From Rostratula benghalensis (Eukaryota; Chordata; Aves; Charadriiformes; Rostratulidae): 64,000 nt of DNA. Positions 23,961 through 37,519 of this stretch are shown piece after piece (within the stretch, counting starts at the first letter, position 1; each line of letters opens with the position of its first letter). The stretch lies in the NCBI GenBank assembly GCA_013399305.1, contig VXAI01000021.1:4155874-4219873 (forward strand). The letters are read 5' to 3'. A program made the position numbers and the translations under genes. The notes beneath the pieces are model-generated. The model searched no databases and was not told where the DNA came from. It saw nothing but the letters and a program-made list of their open reading frames with translations.

Positions 23961-25907
23961 CCTTATACTCTCACAGAGTATAGAAACACCGATTCAGGCT
24001 GAGATGAAAAATCTGTGGAATTTACAACAACTTAATTAAAACAATCGCTCGAATGTGGGAAGGACTCATACAATATCATAGGGTGGGTAGATAGATTAAT
24101 TCACGGTATATGAGCTGAAAAGATCTTGTTCTATAGTGACAAAAACATTGCTTTTCAATTAAGAAGTTGCAGAATGTATTACCTCATCTTTTCAAAATAC
24201 TTTCACTTCTGTATTGCATGCCTGGCTTCCTTACTTATTAGTTACAATCGTATATTGACGTTCTTATGCCAGACCTAAGAGTACTTTCCACATTATAGTT
24301 TTTCATGGAAAATAAGCTAAGTCGGGTTTGGCTTTGTGAAACCTCATCAGTAGGATTTTGGTTTTTTCCAAACCAAGATGAAACACAGAATTCATGTTCA
24401 GGTACTCGTTCTGACTGACTCATTGAAATAGGGACCAGTGGGTGTCAGTGGAATGTTCCACTTCTGACTCATCTCTGATTTTTCTCAGAACACTGAACTC
24501 ATGCATCTTTCAGCCTTTCTGCATATTCTAACCCTGTTCATTTATGGTCAGATTCTTCTACCTTGTCAACAGTGTAGTACTTATACTGATTGCCAACATG
24601 CTATTTATTGAACATGGTACTATTTAGTGGAAGTGTAGCTGTTTGACTCTTGGCCTGGGACATTTAAAGTAAGTCAAACACATTTTAAAATTACATGCGG
24701 TTGAAAACGTTTATAATACACAAAAGCCAAACCCATGGTGAATTTCAAAGTTCTGTAAGAAGCAGGAAAGGTTGGAAAGGATTTTTAAAGATATAGCACA
24801 GAAAAATATGAGCAAATAAAGATCAAGCCCTTTGTCATCATCAGCAGCAACTTTAGAAATTTTTTAGGAGTCATTTTAGAAAATCCTTTGTTTCAAATTC
24901 TCCTGGCTATTCTACCAGCACCGCTACCATTAACGTGGGAGGGCCACCTTTGTTTCTTTGTTTTTCCTATGACAATTTATCTTTTTTCCCTGTGTTCTTT
25001 TGATCTTCCTGAAGGATTTAAATGAAGCTTGATAATCCTTTCTAAGTTTAAAAATATCTTTCTGGCTATAAAAAGGGAAGATCCAAAGGAGAGATCTTAT
25101 TTTCCCAACTGGGGACTTCGAAGGCAAACTGGCTCGGCTTTGTGTTTGCTTGGAGAGCTTTAAGTGGAAACAGCATCTCCAGACACACAGCTTTTCCATC
25201 TGCTTTAAAATTTTGTTTTTAAATAAGCTATCTTATCATGTTAAGGGAACTCTCTGAATGGATTACAAAAACCCTGTTAAAAGCTTTAGTGGACAAATGC
25301 AGTTTTTAAATCTGGACTTATATGTGGCCATTCGGTTAAAATTATTTTGATGTTTCAGGTTTTTTCCAACTCTTAAAATATATGGAGTAATTGTTGGTTT
25401 TCCATAAAGCACAACAGCTTTGAAACGCTGAAAGACTTATAGCTTGCTTCTCATTACACTGGTCAGTAAGCATCAGGGTGAACTTAATATATTTTTCATG
25501 GAGTAAGAATTTCTAAATTGCAGTTATCAGTGTGTAATTTTATTCAGCACAGAAGACAGTAAACATTCTTGTGGCTGATGTGTTTTCAGGCATCTTCTTA
25601 AAGTACTGCTTTTGAAACATGCTACACTGATCTGTGAACACCAATATAGAGATTTGAAATCAACAACAATGGTAGAAAGAACACGATTTGGTATGAGTCA
25701 CAACTCTACAAAGGTTGAAACACTAAGGAAAGAGTACTTTAAAAAAGCTGTTATTTTAATTATTGAAAAATTCTAGCAAAAGCACTGAACAGATACTTTG
25801 AATATGTAATTGAACTTAATGCCCCAAATAAAAAAGAAAGGCACTGGGGCTGTTAACATCAAAGTTTGCATTCACAAACTAGGCCTTGCTACTGTTAAGT
25901 TCCTTCC

Positions 25908-26035
25908 GGGGAGGGGGGAGAAGGGGGGAGAAAAAACACACAACCCCCCCCCCCCCCCCCCCAAACAAAAACCAATAAAAAAAAAAAACAAACCACAAAA
26001 ACCCACACCCAAGAACAAAAAAAACCCAAACATTG
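25908..26035. repeat. G-run / C19 / A-C-rich low-complexity cluster
   Basis: Three G runs of 4, 6 and 6 (25908-25928) are followed by A6 and then 19 consecutive C (25944-25962). An A/C-only tract continues to about 26035. The G-rich and C-rich parts are complementary and could fold on each other, and each alone could form quadruplex or i-motif structures. Such tracts are prone to slippage and to sequencing error. Confidence 0.9.
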
Positions 26036-27215
26036 GAAAAATCTCCATATTTCAGAGCCACTTGAGTAAAACTGACATGGTAAAAGCAAATATGTGAAGA
26101 AAAAAAAAACAAGGCGGGGTCAAATTCCAGCTCCCAGAAGTACTGTATCATACAAAGTTTTAAATTATGCACTTCAGTAAAAAGTAAATTAAGTATTTCT
26201 TAGGCAGCTACAAATGAGACTTTTAATAGATTCCACTGAAATTTTGCTACCACAGTATAAAGGCAAATAAGCAACAGATAGATTGAAAGCTACGCTGTTC
26301 AGCTAGGTGTTTCTATGTTGTTGCAAAACACAAATGGTTAGCAGGAAAAAAACATTTTCTTCTGGCAGATGATTTATATTAGTTTGGGAGTTTTTTTTAT
26401 AAAAGAATTAATTTTTATGATGATCCACAAAGGGATTCTACCAGCCAAGTGATATGTTAAGAATGACTAAAAAGTACTGCCTTAAAAATCACTTTTACTA
26501 GAAAATTTTCAGAGCAATTTTGATATTAGACATGAGACAAATCTTCTAGAACCTAAACTCTTTCCAGGGGTCCTGAGGGCTTTCCCATTCTCAGTATGTC
26601 TCTGGAAGCTGATAGTGCTTATCTTCCAATGTAGAACTTTTCATACAGGTACAAATGTATAAAATATATACCACCATGTACATACATCCATATATATATT
26701 CAATATACACAGAGGTGGACCAATATTCAATTTATGTAACCTGGATTAAAAATAAACCTGCAAATAGGTTAGTTTTAGCCTGGGTTGTTTCAGTGATCAC
26801 TGTCCTTTGAGCTGTAGCAGCCCACTGTGAAGGTCACAAGCTGTACTGGCTATAGATTCAGACAGGCATCTCTTAAACTGACTTGCACTCCAAAGACAGC
26901 ATCATGTGAATCTGCAGTCTCAAGGATAGAGATACACAATACCTATTTCTTGATTCTGTTAAAAGACAGCTTTCTATTTGGGCACCATTAGAGATGTTTG
27001 TAAACATCACTTTGCATGAATTGATCTAGAAATCCAGGATCTCTCACCCAACTCGTTTTTGTGCACAAATTAGTACAAACCCTGACATCAATTTCTAATT
27101 TTAATTGTGACATTCTATCACTGTTGCTAGTAGCTCAGGTCAAATTAATTGAAAGACATACAAAAACTTTAGGTTGATGGAAAATGAACACCATATTTCA
27201 ATAGTACAGTGATCT

Positions 27216-27245
27216 AAATAATACCTCTCAAAATAATACCTCTCA
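27216..27245. repeat. 15-bp perfect tandem duplication
   Basis: The unit aaataatacctctca occurs twice head to tail without mismatch, and AAA follows the second copy. It looks like a recent slippage or staggered-break duplication. Confidence 0.9.
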
Positions 27246-28090
27246 AAAATATACAATGTGTTTCCCACTGCTTTACAAAATCCAAGAAGTGAGCAGGAAT
27301 AACATAAAATGAAATAAAGACCGATCATTTACTTTCCAAAATTCACTTTTTAACTTTTTCAGGCTCGTGTTTTTTTCACTTCAAGCCATTTCAGTGCTAT
27401 TTCCAGAACTAAAAGTTAATAATACATAAACTATGCAATCTTCTGAAATAGGGTTAGGCATATACACAAAACAGCACAGAGAAAACCAGCTTTCAGTCTT
27501 TCAATTACACACACCACCCATTACCCACCAAATGAACAAATCCCAACATATACAAATATCTCTAAAAGGTAGATTTAGTGTGGTCAAAGAACCACATGGT
27601 CTTTCAAGGGCCAAGATCTGAAGAATCCTGATAGTAAGTCATGACTACATAGCTTCCTTGATCCTTATTTCTGAAAAATGAAAAGTCAAGCTAAGCACAA
27701 GGCCACAGTCTCATATGACAATGCTCAAGTTCATTTCCTCACTGCACATGCAACAGCTATTATTATAGATTTCTTCCTGTACAACACATAGTTCATAATG
27801 TGCTTTTTCCACAGTTCGATTTATGATATAAAGATCCCATCTATCATTTTTAATTTCTGATATTATATGCTAACATATCTGAACTTAGATAAAAGAATGA
27901 TATAATGGATATTATATTTTTCTATAGATATATTACATGCATAAACAGAAAAAAGACTGTATACTTTGGATCAACCAACAGCATTGTCTACAGTGAACGG
28001 CATCAACCAATCAGTATGTAATGCATTTGAAAAAACGTATCTATTGGTTCCTTATTTGTAAAACAAAAGGCCACACATCTACTCTTTCTG

Positions 28091-28110
28091 ACACACACAC
28101 ACACACACAA
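28091..28110. repeat. (AC)n microsatellite
   Basis: About nine to ten uninterrupted AC units. It is likely to vary in length between individuals. Confidence 0.95.
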
Positions 28111-28678
28111 AAGTGACCTAATTTCTTTTTAAAAACACAGTTTCTAAGTTTGCAGATAGTTGAACTGCAAGTCAGCCCTTACTAAGAAAGGAGCTTGTTA
28201 TTCAGCCAGAGCAGTAATTCTTTCCGTGGACCTTGACTCAGCAAAATACTAGAACATTTACTGAACTTTGGCACGTGTTCAATTGATTTGCTGGGCAGGA
28301 ATGCAATTCTGTTTACATGCTGTGTTTAACTGAAATTTCAAGCAATTATGTTTCATTCTCCATCACTTTGTGGAGGCCTATGGTTTTGTGAGTAGAAATG
28401 CATTTCCATGACATTAGATTCTCTTTTACTTCTTACAAGTTATTAACTGATCTTAAAATCAAAATTACTTTACCTATGAGACAATCCTTTCTGAGGACAA
28501 ATGCATAGTCTTCTCTATATATATTTACACAACAAAATATATGTATTTTTAATATATATTACATACCATATATATTGGTTGAAGATACAGCTCGCTCTAT
28601 TTCAGTGCAAATTTTGTATCATGAAAGTGATGAAGCAAGTTCCCTACATTTAAAATTAATTGCTGGATGTATGTAACC

Positions 28679-28720
28679 TTTTTTTTTTTTAAAAAAAAAT
28701 AAAATTTTAAAATAAAAAAA
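28679..28720. repeat. T12-A9 junction and A/T-only tract
   Basis: Twelve T followed directly by nine A form a self-complementary stretch, and the A/T-only sequence continues for about 20 bp more. It is low complexity with a hairpin-forming centre; no function is evident. Confidence 0.85.
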
Positions 28721-30910
28721 GTCTTATTTAATTGATAATCCAGTTATTTTCTGTTACTGATTCAAAAGCAGTTTCAAGGATTATGTATATGTCTGAATGA
28801 TTGTGCCAATTTCTCTGAGCTTGGAATCATGTTTCACATATCCCATAACCACTTTTCAAAGTCTTTGTATTCTCTCACGCTGTGTAAAGACCTTGTGAAA
28901 CCGAGAGAAAAGAATGATTTCCCAGAAAACACACCAAATTACACACAGCACATTAGGAAAGAGAAAATCCAAAAAATAATAATTGGAGTACATTATTTTT
29001 TTTTTAAGATTTTTTTTTTTTGGAAGTAGATCAAGTTAAACATGAAGTTTCTACTCCTTTCTATACCATAACTATCTTCACATTCACTAATGCATAAATA
29101 TGGTTGAAATCTCATTATCTTTAATATTTCTGCCAACTGGTACATGGAAAAAAAAAATTGATGATCAGGACCTAATCCAGTTAGGTTAACTTCAAAGAGA
29201 GCTGGACTACATTCTAAATATATAGTGCAAAAAGGAGAATATAATTTGAGGTAGAAATACTTACCTGTTAGAAAACATTAGAAAACAAATAACTAATAAT
29301 GCAAATAACTAAATATGCAATATAACAGATGTGTGCACTACATGTAACAAACCAGACGTGTGACACAAAGGCAGGAGAAAATGGCATGGTGTGGTGACAG
29401 TGCTGAGTAACAAAATACCCCAAAGTGTCCTGCAACAATAGCACACACCAGACATTAAAAGATCCTATACATTACAGGGGCACTAGAGGTGTTCAAGCAT
29501 CCATTTCTAGAATCTGTAAAAGAGAAGACTGGCAGGGCAAAGTCCTATAGATGGGTCTGACATGTGGTACCCTGGTACGCACTGTGGCATGCAAAGGGGC
29601 AGACACCTTTCCGTAAGGTTTCTGTAGTTCTAAAATGTTGTTTCTAGTTCTGAAACATCTTCCTCCACAGTGGCATTGCTCTGGATTATGTCAGCTGAGC
29701 ACAGAACCCCTGGTGAAACCCTGAGCCAAGCAACAAGTAATTTCACCGAGACCAGGCATTTGCCCTCTTCTGCACAGGCGGTCCACCCACAGTTCCCCTC
29801 TAAGTTGTCTAACAATTCAGACACAATAAAAGATGCTAATGTGCTCTGTAAGCACTGCTCCTGACTCTAGTTATCTCAATTATTTTTTATGCTTCCCCCT
29901 TAAATGAGAAAGATGTCAGGTGGTAGCTCAAACACTGACATACCTATTTACATTTTAGAACAAACAGTTTAAACAGTATTATATACAGACATCTAAATAT
30001 TTTGAAAGTATCTGTTTATGGAAGTAAAATGAAACTACCTGTTTAAATCTGGAAAATTTTATTTAAAAATCTGCTTGTAGAACAGAAATTGCTTGCTAGT
30101 TGATACACTGTGGCAAATGAGGCTTATTTGCAGAGTATCTGAAGTGCTTGGATTTCTGTTTGAATCGGGAAAAGCAATACATTTGAATTTTCATTAGACT
30201 GCTCCATTTTTACAAAAATGATTCATTGTATAAAAACAGTAGCAAGTGGCTTACTCTCTGTCTTTGTCAACAGACAACTGGCAAATTGCTGGCTGCATAA
30301 TATTTCTGTTAGACTACTTGTGTATGGAAATCTGACTGCTTTGCAAGCAATTTAATCAACAGTGTAAATAACCTGTGTAAAATAACCAACAGCGCAAATG
30401 CCTTTAAATAATCAAGGCTCCTTAATGTACATAAAATAGGCTTTTGTACCTACAATAGACTTGATCTTTATAACCATGGTTTGTTCTCACCTATTATACC
30501 ACGGTGTGCTCTAAAGCAATCAATGCATATGGAGGCTTGATTCTCAAACCTACTCTTTAGTAGGTGCAATTTTTCACCCACAGAGAGTAGTGTCCACAAT
30601 TTCACACAACTAATAAATTGCTAGAAAAAATAAAATAGGATTACAGATGTAAAAGCTGAAAACTTGCACTGAAAATTAGACTGTTATGGACAAATATATA
30701 AATCAACCTGCAACAAAAAAAAACCCAAGTGATTTGCTAATGTTCTTGAGAGACACCTCCCATTTTTCTTAGGCAATTCAAGTTCTCTGAGTTTTAAAAT
30801 GTAGCAGAAGTTTGATAACATCAACATTCAGATGCTTTATGCAGCATAATGTACCTTCAATTTTTCCCATTTTAATATTCTTATCAATACACAAGTGCTG
30901 AATGTGCATG

Positions 30911-30929
30911 ATTTGCATAATTATATAAA
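30911..30929 (+). promoter_or_regulatory. octamer motif next to a TATA-like box
   Basis: ATTTGCAT (30911-30918), the POU-factor octamer, is followed 4 bp later by TATATAAA (30922-30929), inside a stretch that also holds ATAATTA. The arrangement resembles a compact promoter or a conserved enhancer. No transcript or open frame downstream supports a gene, so this is motif-based only. Confidence 0.25.
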
Positions 30930-33330
30930 CCTGAGTATTTCCTTATGTTTCCTGTCAGAGGACATCAAACAGTGAGAGGAAGAAGAGCTGGAAGACTAGC
31001 AGGCAGGTAGAAGACTGACCTTATGATATGACACTATTATTTGAACTATGGCAAGGTAGCTAATGAAAATGGGTGCAAATATAGCTGATACCACTTAGAG
31101 ATTTCTTTAGAATTGCAGAATAATACAAAATTTGAGAAAGAAACTCATTTTGCTTAAAAATGTCTTTGGCTACATATTTTTATCATTCACATTTTTTAAA
31201 AGGTTTTAAAAATTAAGAAAAAGTATTTTTAGCTTTTCATCAATTTTTGGACATGACAAAAGTTGCATGTGAGACTGTTGTATGCTTACTCAGTCTTGTA
31301 CTTTATAGATAGCCAGAAATGGCTTTAAATTATCAATGTTTCATGGGTTTAAAAAAAGATGCTTTTAAGGAAATGAACCTCAGTTTCAGGTAACCTGAGC
31401 AGTGGAATGTACTCAGCAATATGAAAGAGCTAAAAAGATTCCTTACCAGTAAAGAAGTTGCACGTGATGAAAAATGTTTACAAAGTAGCTTGGTTCCCTA
31501 ATGTATAATATGATCAAGTACATACTTTGTTGAACATGTTGAAATACACCTTTTATTCTTTAACCAACATACTTTTTATACCTTTTGATTCTATCTTCAC
31601 CATGCTTTCTCTTTCCAAGGAGAGAGAGACTACCCTCCTTACTACCCACAAAGAAGTAGTTCTGTGCCCAAGTCAGGGGCAATTTAAAATTGGTGGCAAA
31701 ACTGGAGTTCTTTCAAAGGCAGTATTTTGGAATTGGATGATCATGAAAGAAACTGACTGATAAGATCACTTCACTGCATTTCTAGCTTTCCCTTTTCAGT
31801 GTTTTTGGTGTGTTTCATCTGTTCTACACACACACACAAACAGAGACCAAGTAGATCTCATTCTTTAATTCTCTAGGTATAGTTATATTTATACCTCCAG
31901 ATCAATGAATCTTGTACCAATCCAAAATTCATTGCAGTGTACCTGCAATGCAATATTATCATAGTGCCTGAATTATGATGTCACTAATGCACAGGAGTTA
32001 CTGAGAACCCAGAATTGCCATTAGAGGTTACTAAAATGTTATTTTACAATTTTCTAGCTATTCAGACACTGATTCTCATATTCGGTAGGTGGGACAGACT
32101 TCATTCCAGATGGTCCTCCTGCTTACCACACTTAACTGAAAATACTACAGTAGAGAATAAAGACCCATGACAGATACTTCTATCTGACCACAAATAGAAG
32201 CAAATGAAATAATTTTGTGCTTCTATCATGGGTTGTACCTTGACTAGGACATTAAATACCTCTATGTATAGGTAACATTCAATGCAATCAGTACAGAAAA
32301 TTTTCAGAGAAATTGTCAGAGATTATCACCATTTACATTTATCTTCATAAACTTTACTAGTAGTCCCCCAGAGCTCGCAGACAGGTATCTCCTCATATCA
32401 GAAAACTTCCTTTCACGTAATTCAGTCTTGTAGCAATCATAGCACTTGCCTGTTGTATACCTTTTCTCCCAAACTCATTTACCATATAGCACCAGCAAAT
32501 AGAGGTCTTGTCTAAGAAGGTCAGTCCAAGTAGCTCTAGACAAGACAGTGAGGTTCTCAATTGAATTAGGATGCATCTCGTCTAACTTGGATATACACAT
32601 TGCATACGTCTATTTCTGAGCTAAGGTGCCTACATTGTCTTTACAGTCAACGGAGAGAAACAGGCTTTCTTAGGGTGGGGATCATGTCACCTATTTTCAG
32701 CGTTCCTTTGAAATTAATCACCCCTTGAAAGAGCTTACTTTTCTCCAAGACTGTACAGTGCATCAGAATGTGTGGTTCAGAGGTTAAATATCTATGTTGT
32801 AGCATCCTAAAATTAGATTAGATTAATCCTACTTGTGGATTTTTACCTACATTATATGACTATCCTCTTCAACCACTAATGCAAACTACGCTGTGGTAGG
32901 CTCTGGGAAATTAACCAGTATAACCATAGAGGATGAATGTGTCCTCTGCCCTCACACTGAGCACTATCTCCTTTCACAAGTAGCTCCTTTATTCAAATGG
33001 AAATTCTCTAAGTGTAATATACTATTCACATTGGGAAAACAGTAGTATTTCAACAGGCCTCATAAAGAACAGATGTAAACAACAGACAAAGAAATTTCTT
33101 GCAGTTTTTAAGGCCTCTCTCCTTACTTAAGTGACCACACAGTTTGAAATGACTATGTGAGAAAAGCTTATTTGATTTTTGAATCTGTACTACATTACTT
33201 GACTTAAATATACATTTTAGTAGGATCATTACTGGTACATCACTTCAAAAGGATCACTAGTAAAAATGCAAGAATGTAATTTGAACTTTGTATTTCATAT
33301 GTAGCAATTAGCACTCTTGCTACTTTGGTC

Positions 33331-33497
33331 AGACTTTGGAATAGCTGCCCAGGGAGGTGGTTGAGTCCTCATCCCTGAATGTGTTTAAGAGTTGCTTAGA
33401 TGTGGTGTTGGGAGATATGGTGTAGGGGAGAACTTTGTAGAGTGGGACTGATGGTGGGACTCTATGATCGAAGGGTCTTTTCCAACCAGAATGATTC
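33331..33497 (+). mobile_element. CR1 LINE 3' fragment, plus strand
   Basis: The match begins at gactttggaatagctgccca and gggaggtggttgagtc, which are CR1 3'-region hallmarks. It ends at gggtcttttccaaccagaat, just before the octamer repeat would start. About 165 bp remain. It is severely 5'-truncated and noncoding. Confidence 0.92.
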
Positions 33498-35160
33498 CCA
33501 AAAGTTACAGCCTCATCATAAACCCAGAAAAAAGTAATAAAGAAAAAGTTTGGCTTAAGTTGACTGAGAGCAAGATTGGAGTTCCTTTCTTTTCTTGTGG
33601 CCTGATTTACGTGGTCTGTCAACATAAAAAAGAGACTGTTGTTGATAAATATAACAATGAAACAAACTGTTAATTTTTTTTTATGCTCTAAGATAGCATC
33701 CCCTTCTGACATGTCTAATAGAACCTCTAATTAAAGGCAAATTCCTGTGTATCCTACTGAGATTTCTCCATGGCTCAAAAATAAGGAGTTCATTGTGATG
33801 TTTGTTTAAAGATTGCAAAAAACCCCCAAAAGTTTATGGGTGGAGCTTAACAAGCTACAGTAGAAGGTATGTTAATTTTAAATAAAACAGAATATTCTCC
33901 TGTGAATCGGCATGAGCTCAACATTAGACATTTCCATACCTAGTCAACAAAGGATGAAGATTTTGCTAAGAATACCCAATGTGATATGTGGTGTTCACAT
34001 GCTTAAAGAGATTAGAGGGGAAAAGGGGCAAAGGAGAACTGTAGATTGGTTGAAAGGATGAAAAAAACCTTGAATTTTTCTTACTTTAGAAATACTTTGG
34101 AGAAAGAATGGGATCTGCGCTTTCTCCATCACAAAGTTTCTGTTCTGCCTCCACTCTATGCCTATCCCTTGCATAAATATTTTCAGTGAATAAACAACTT
34201 ACGCACTAAGCTATCACTGAAGGGTCAAGAGTGCAGAGCAGCTACATTTTCTTCTGACAAATACTTTAGAGCTCATTCATGAGTACTGAACTTCCACTTT
34301 GGACATGGTGTTCTATTTTTGTCCTTAATTAGAGAATAGTAAAGGCTGTACCTTATTGCTTTGTGAGTTTCATGGGTTTGCATATTAAAAGACATTACAA
34401 TAAAACATTAACAACACAAACCACAGCATATACACAAATGTAACATACTGCTTCTGACTACAATATGAATACTTTTCTATCATTACTACTATTTGAATTT
34501 TATCTATTAAGTTAAAACTATTTTGGTTTGGCAAACTAGATAGCAGCTAATTGAATCTAATAAATCATATTTTATTGACTTTTTTTTTTCTAATCCTTCC
34601 TAGAAATTTTACTGGAGTTGTATGTTTTATCTTTTTCACATTTCATGTTAACCCCTTATGGCTTGCTTCAAAACTTACACATGATTTTTCCATCAACTCA
34701 AATCTTTCCAGACCAAATTTAAGGCCCGTCACACAAGCTTGAGAGAAGGCAAACCTAGCAAAATTCAAAATTTAAATTTCCAGCAGGAAGGGACTGTTTT
34801 CTAAATAAAAGTACATAAAATATTGTTCCCCTTTTAGTAAATTATGCCCCATCCAGAAAAAGAAGATGTATTTTACTGGATAGATTTTTATTTCTAGTAG
34901 AGAGATGTCATTGAACAATGGCAGGAACCTCCTCTCCTCTATTAACTCATTTAATTCAGTGGAAATTAGATAAATATTTTTAACAATGGTAAAATTATTT
35001 TTGGAAGGATAAGTGGACATACCTGGTGAACATACAAGAAGAAATGAAGCACTCTGAAGGTGATCAACCCAGACTCATATATTACTTTCATGTAAATTAA
35101 ACAGATTTTGGCCAAGGGACTATGCAAATATTCTGTGTGATGGGCTTCCTTATTTTTCAT
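33498..35160. other. unique noncoding sequence, no gene seen
   Basis: No gene, transposon or notable repeat was recognised in this 1.7-kb stretch between two CR1 fragments. Open frames are short and unrecognised. Confidence 0.5.
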
Positions 35161-35640
35161 CGTAGAATATCTCAAAGCAAACAAGACCTATAAAGATTGT
35201 TGAGTCCGACTCCTTGCTCCTCACAGAGCTACCTAAAATTAAACTGTATGATTAACAACACTATCCAGATGCTCCTTGAATTCTGACTGCTTGTATGGGG
35301 ACCCTGTTCAAGTGACCAACCATTCTCTCAGTAATGAGCCTTTTTCTAATGTCCAATCTGAAGTTACCCTGATGCAGCTTTGTACCATTTCCGCAGGTCT
35401 CCTCACCAGTCACCAGAGAGAGATCAGCACTTCCCCCTCTGCCGTTCCCTGTCAGGAAGTTGTAGACTGCAATGAGGTCATCCCTCAGCCTTCTCCAAGC
35501 TGAACAAACTAAGTGACTTCAGCTGCTCCCCATTAGTCCTGTCCTTGAAATCTTTCACCATCTCGGTCAAGTTCCTGTGGACACACTCTAATAGTTTAAT
35601 ATCCACCCAAAAGTTGCACACAGTATTCTAAGGACCATTT
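35161..35640 (-). mobile_element. CR1 LINE 3' fragment, minus strand, diverged
   Basis: About 480 bp match the reversed 3' part of a CR1 subfamily. Hallmarks are gttgagtccgactccttgct near 35200, gcaatgaggtcatccctcag, ccttctccaagctgaacaaa, gtgacttcagctgctcccca and gttgcacacagtattct. The start retains a worn terminus (tcgtagaatatctcaaag). The order matches CR1 read backwards from its 3' end into the C-terminal reverse transcriptase region. Many substitutions remove any coding potential; the 75-codon frame on the plus strand here is a shadow. Confidence 0.9.
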
Positions 35641-36864
35641 TTCTGCCTGTCATGTGTCTGTAAAATTGTGAAGGAGCTGGTTTCTTTTCAGTGGCTTTTT
35701 GTTTTCATCATGGAATTATCAAGTGTGTTTAGGTCAATGCAAATCAGGTAATTGGTGTCCCCTGAGAGAACCCTTAAGCTAATAAAGCTCAGATGTGGTA
35801 ACTCTGACTGTGAGCAGAAGGTATATTTTAAGAGTAATAAACAATGCTTCCTATTTTGCACCTTTCATGGTTAATTTCAAAGTTTTATGAAAGGCATGGA
35901 AGGGAAAGGCTCTGGTCTCCAGAGAATTAGTATGATGATGGCGAAACCAGGCCACTATGAACACAATAATCAGCATATATCATGTACTGTTGGTTACTTG
36001 GAAGATTACATAACAAAATATAAGCACAGACACCTTGTTTAGATGTATGCTCAAACCAGAACTTACAAAACACCAAAGCTTTCAGAAACTTTGCTTTATA
36101 CAGTGTTGCTGTGGAATAGAAGCAAGTGAAAATTTCCTATAGAAAGTAAAATATTATTAAAAAAAAAGGGGGGGGGGACACACCGACACCATAATTTACT
36201 GATTTTCTTTTTTCTAGTGAACCATACAGTAGAGAATTTAGGGATGGGAAAAACAAAACAACACTCTTCCCCATGTTTCTTTTGTCCCTGAATCAGAACT
36301 TGGGCTCTCATGTACGTCTTCAAATTCACATTTCAGTGAATAGTGAAATTTGTAAGTCAGTTACTCTGTGAGAATAAAACAGCAGAGCTGCACTTAAACA
36401 GTTTAGAGACAGATTACTAGCACTATATGAAAAGTCTGGAGTAGCTAAGACTTAATCAAAGATGGATATTTGGCAAAATCTGCATATGGTGAGAAAAGCT
36501 GCTACGTTTTTTTGACCAGATATTTAGGTATTACTTTATTTATCTATGAGCAGAAGAAATGGGTGAAGTTTTTATGAAATATGTAAAGTCTTTTTTGATC
36601 CAGGGTCATTTACTTCTCCTGATTTCCAGCTACTGGGGAGTTTTATGAGGTGATTTGGCAATCTGCATCAAACAGCTGTTCAGGCAGATTCTATGCAGCA
36701 TAAGCAGACCCTATGCAGAACACTCTTTTGGCTCATGGCTCAACAAGCAAGGATTTGTATAAGAAGGAATAAACAAATATTTTCACAAAGCCTCAAATCT
36801 TGATCAGAAAAGAAAGAGGATACCTCTGTTTCAGAACTGAGGACAATTACAAAAATCTCCTAAA
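35641..36864. other. unique noncoding sequence, no gene seen
   Basis: Nothing was recognised except a homopolymer junction at 36159-36177 (nine A followed by ten G). A 77-codon minus-strand frame crosses that junction and is not a credible gene. Confidence 0.5.
36159..36177. repeat. A9-G10 homopolymer junction
   Basis: Nine A are followed directly by ten G. It is prone to slippage and can adopt G-quadruplex or triplex structures. It belongs to a group of similar junctions in this window. Confidence 0.95.
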
Positions 36865-36953
36865 GAATCATAGAAACATTTAGGTCGGAAGAGACCTTTA
36901 AGATCAACGAGTCCAACTATTAACCTAGCACATGTACCATGGCCATGCTAAGG
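36865..36953 (-). mobile_element. CR1 LINE 3' end, minus strand, very short
   Basis: The sequence opens with the reversed CR1 terminus (gaatcatagaaacatttagg), then cggaagagacctttaagatc, then gagtccaactattaacctag. This order is typical of one avian CR1 subfamily. Only about 90 bp were inserted or remain. Confidence 0.9.
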
Positions 36954-37519
36954 CTAATGTGATAATCTTGCTTGGGAAGGCCTTTATTTCAGGGTGGAGA
37001 AACTTGAAACTACAGTGGAATTACTTGGAATTACTGGCAAAATAGAACACTTAAGAGTCAAAGGTGGGGGAGACAATATCACAAACAGAAGACAAGTGAG
37101 AAGGACAAAAACAGCGGTCATGAGTTTTCAGTGTATGAAGGATAAAATAAAGAAATAATTGGAAAATATGTGAAGAAAAAAAATATAAAAACTGAGCATG
37201 CTTTGTGCCTGTACATGTGAACACATGTATAAAAACACATATGGAGGACGTACAAATTTTTCCCTTCTCAAGTTAACCGTATGACACAAAAGAATAATGA
37301 AATGGCTGTAGAACAGCTGGGTAAATCCTTCATTCATACAGCCTGGAGCTGGAGCCCAGAACTTAAATACATTAAGCTGCACTTTGAAAATCAGTTTCAT
37401 GTACTGAGGCTATACTCCATCACTGCCATGAAAATATGTAATATCTCCTCTCCTCCACATCTCGTGGCTTGTGTCAGCTTTCTTTCACCCTCTCCATGTG
37501 CCAACACACGCTTGTTCCA
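36954..37519. other. unique noncoding sequence, no gene seen
   Basis: No gene was recognised. An open frame starts at 37281 and runs into the CR1 fragment that follows. Its first 80 codons are not CR1-like and not recognisable. Confidence 0.5.

Larger units (their letters stand above)
23961..33330. other. unique noncoding sequence, no gene seen
   Basis: More than 9 kb with no recognisable gene or CR1 copy. It contains the homopolymer cluster at 25908-26035, a 15-bp tandem duplication at 27216-27245, a CA microsatellite at 28091-28110, a T12-A9 junction at 28679-28699 and an octamer-like site near 30911. These are listed separately where informative. Confidence 0.5.

Noticed and set aside
24769..24797. 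A CR1-like phrase, aaaggttggaaaggattttt followed by aaagata
   Set aside because: Only about 28 bp resemble the reversed CR1 tail. Neither the octamer terminus before it nor the downstream CR1 region after it is present, so chance is likely.
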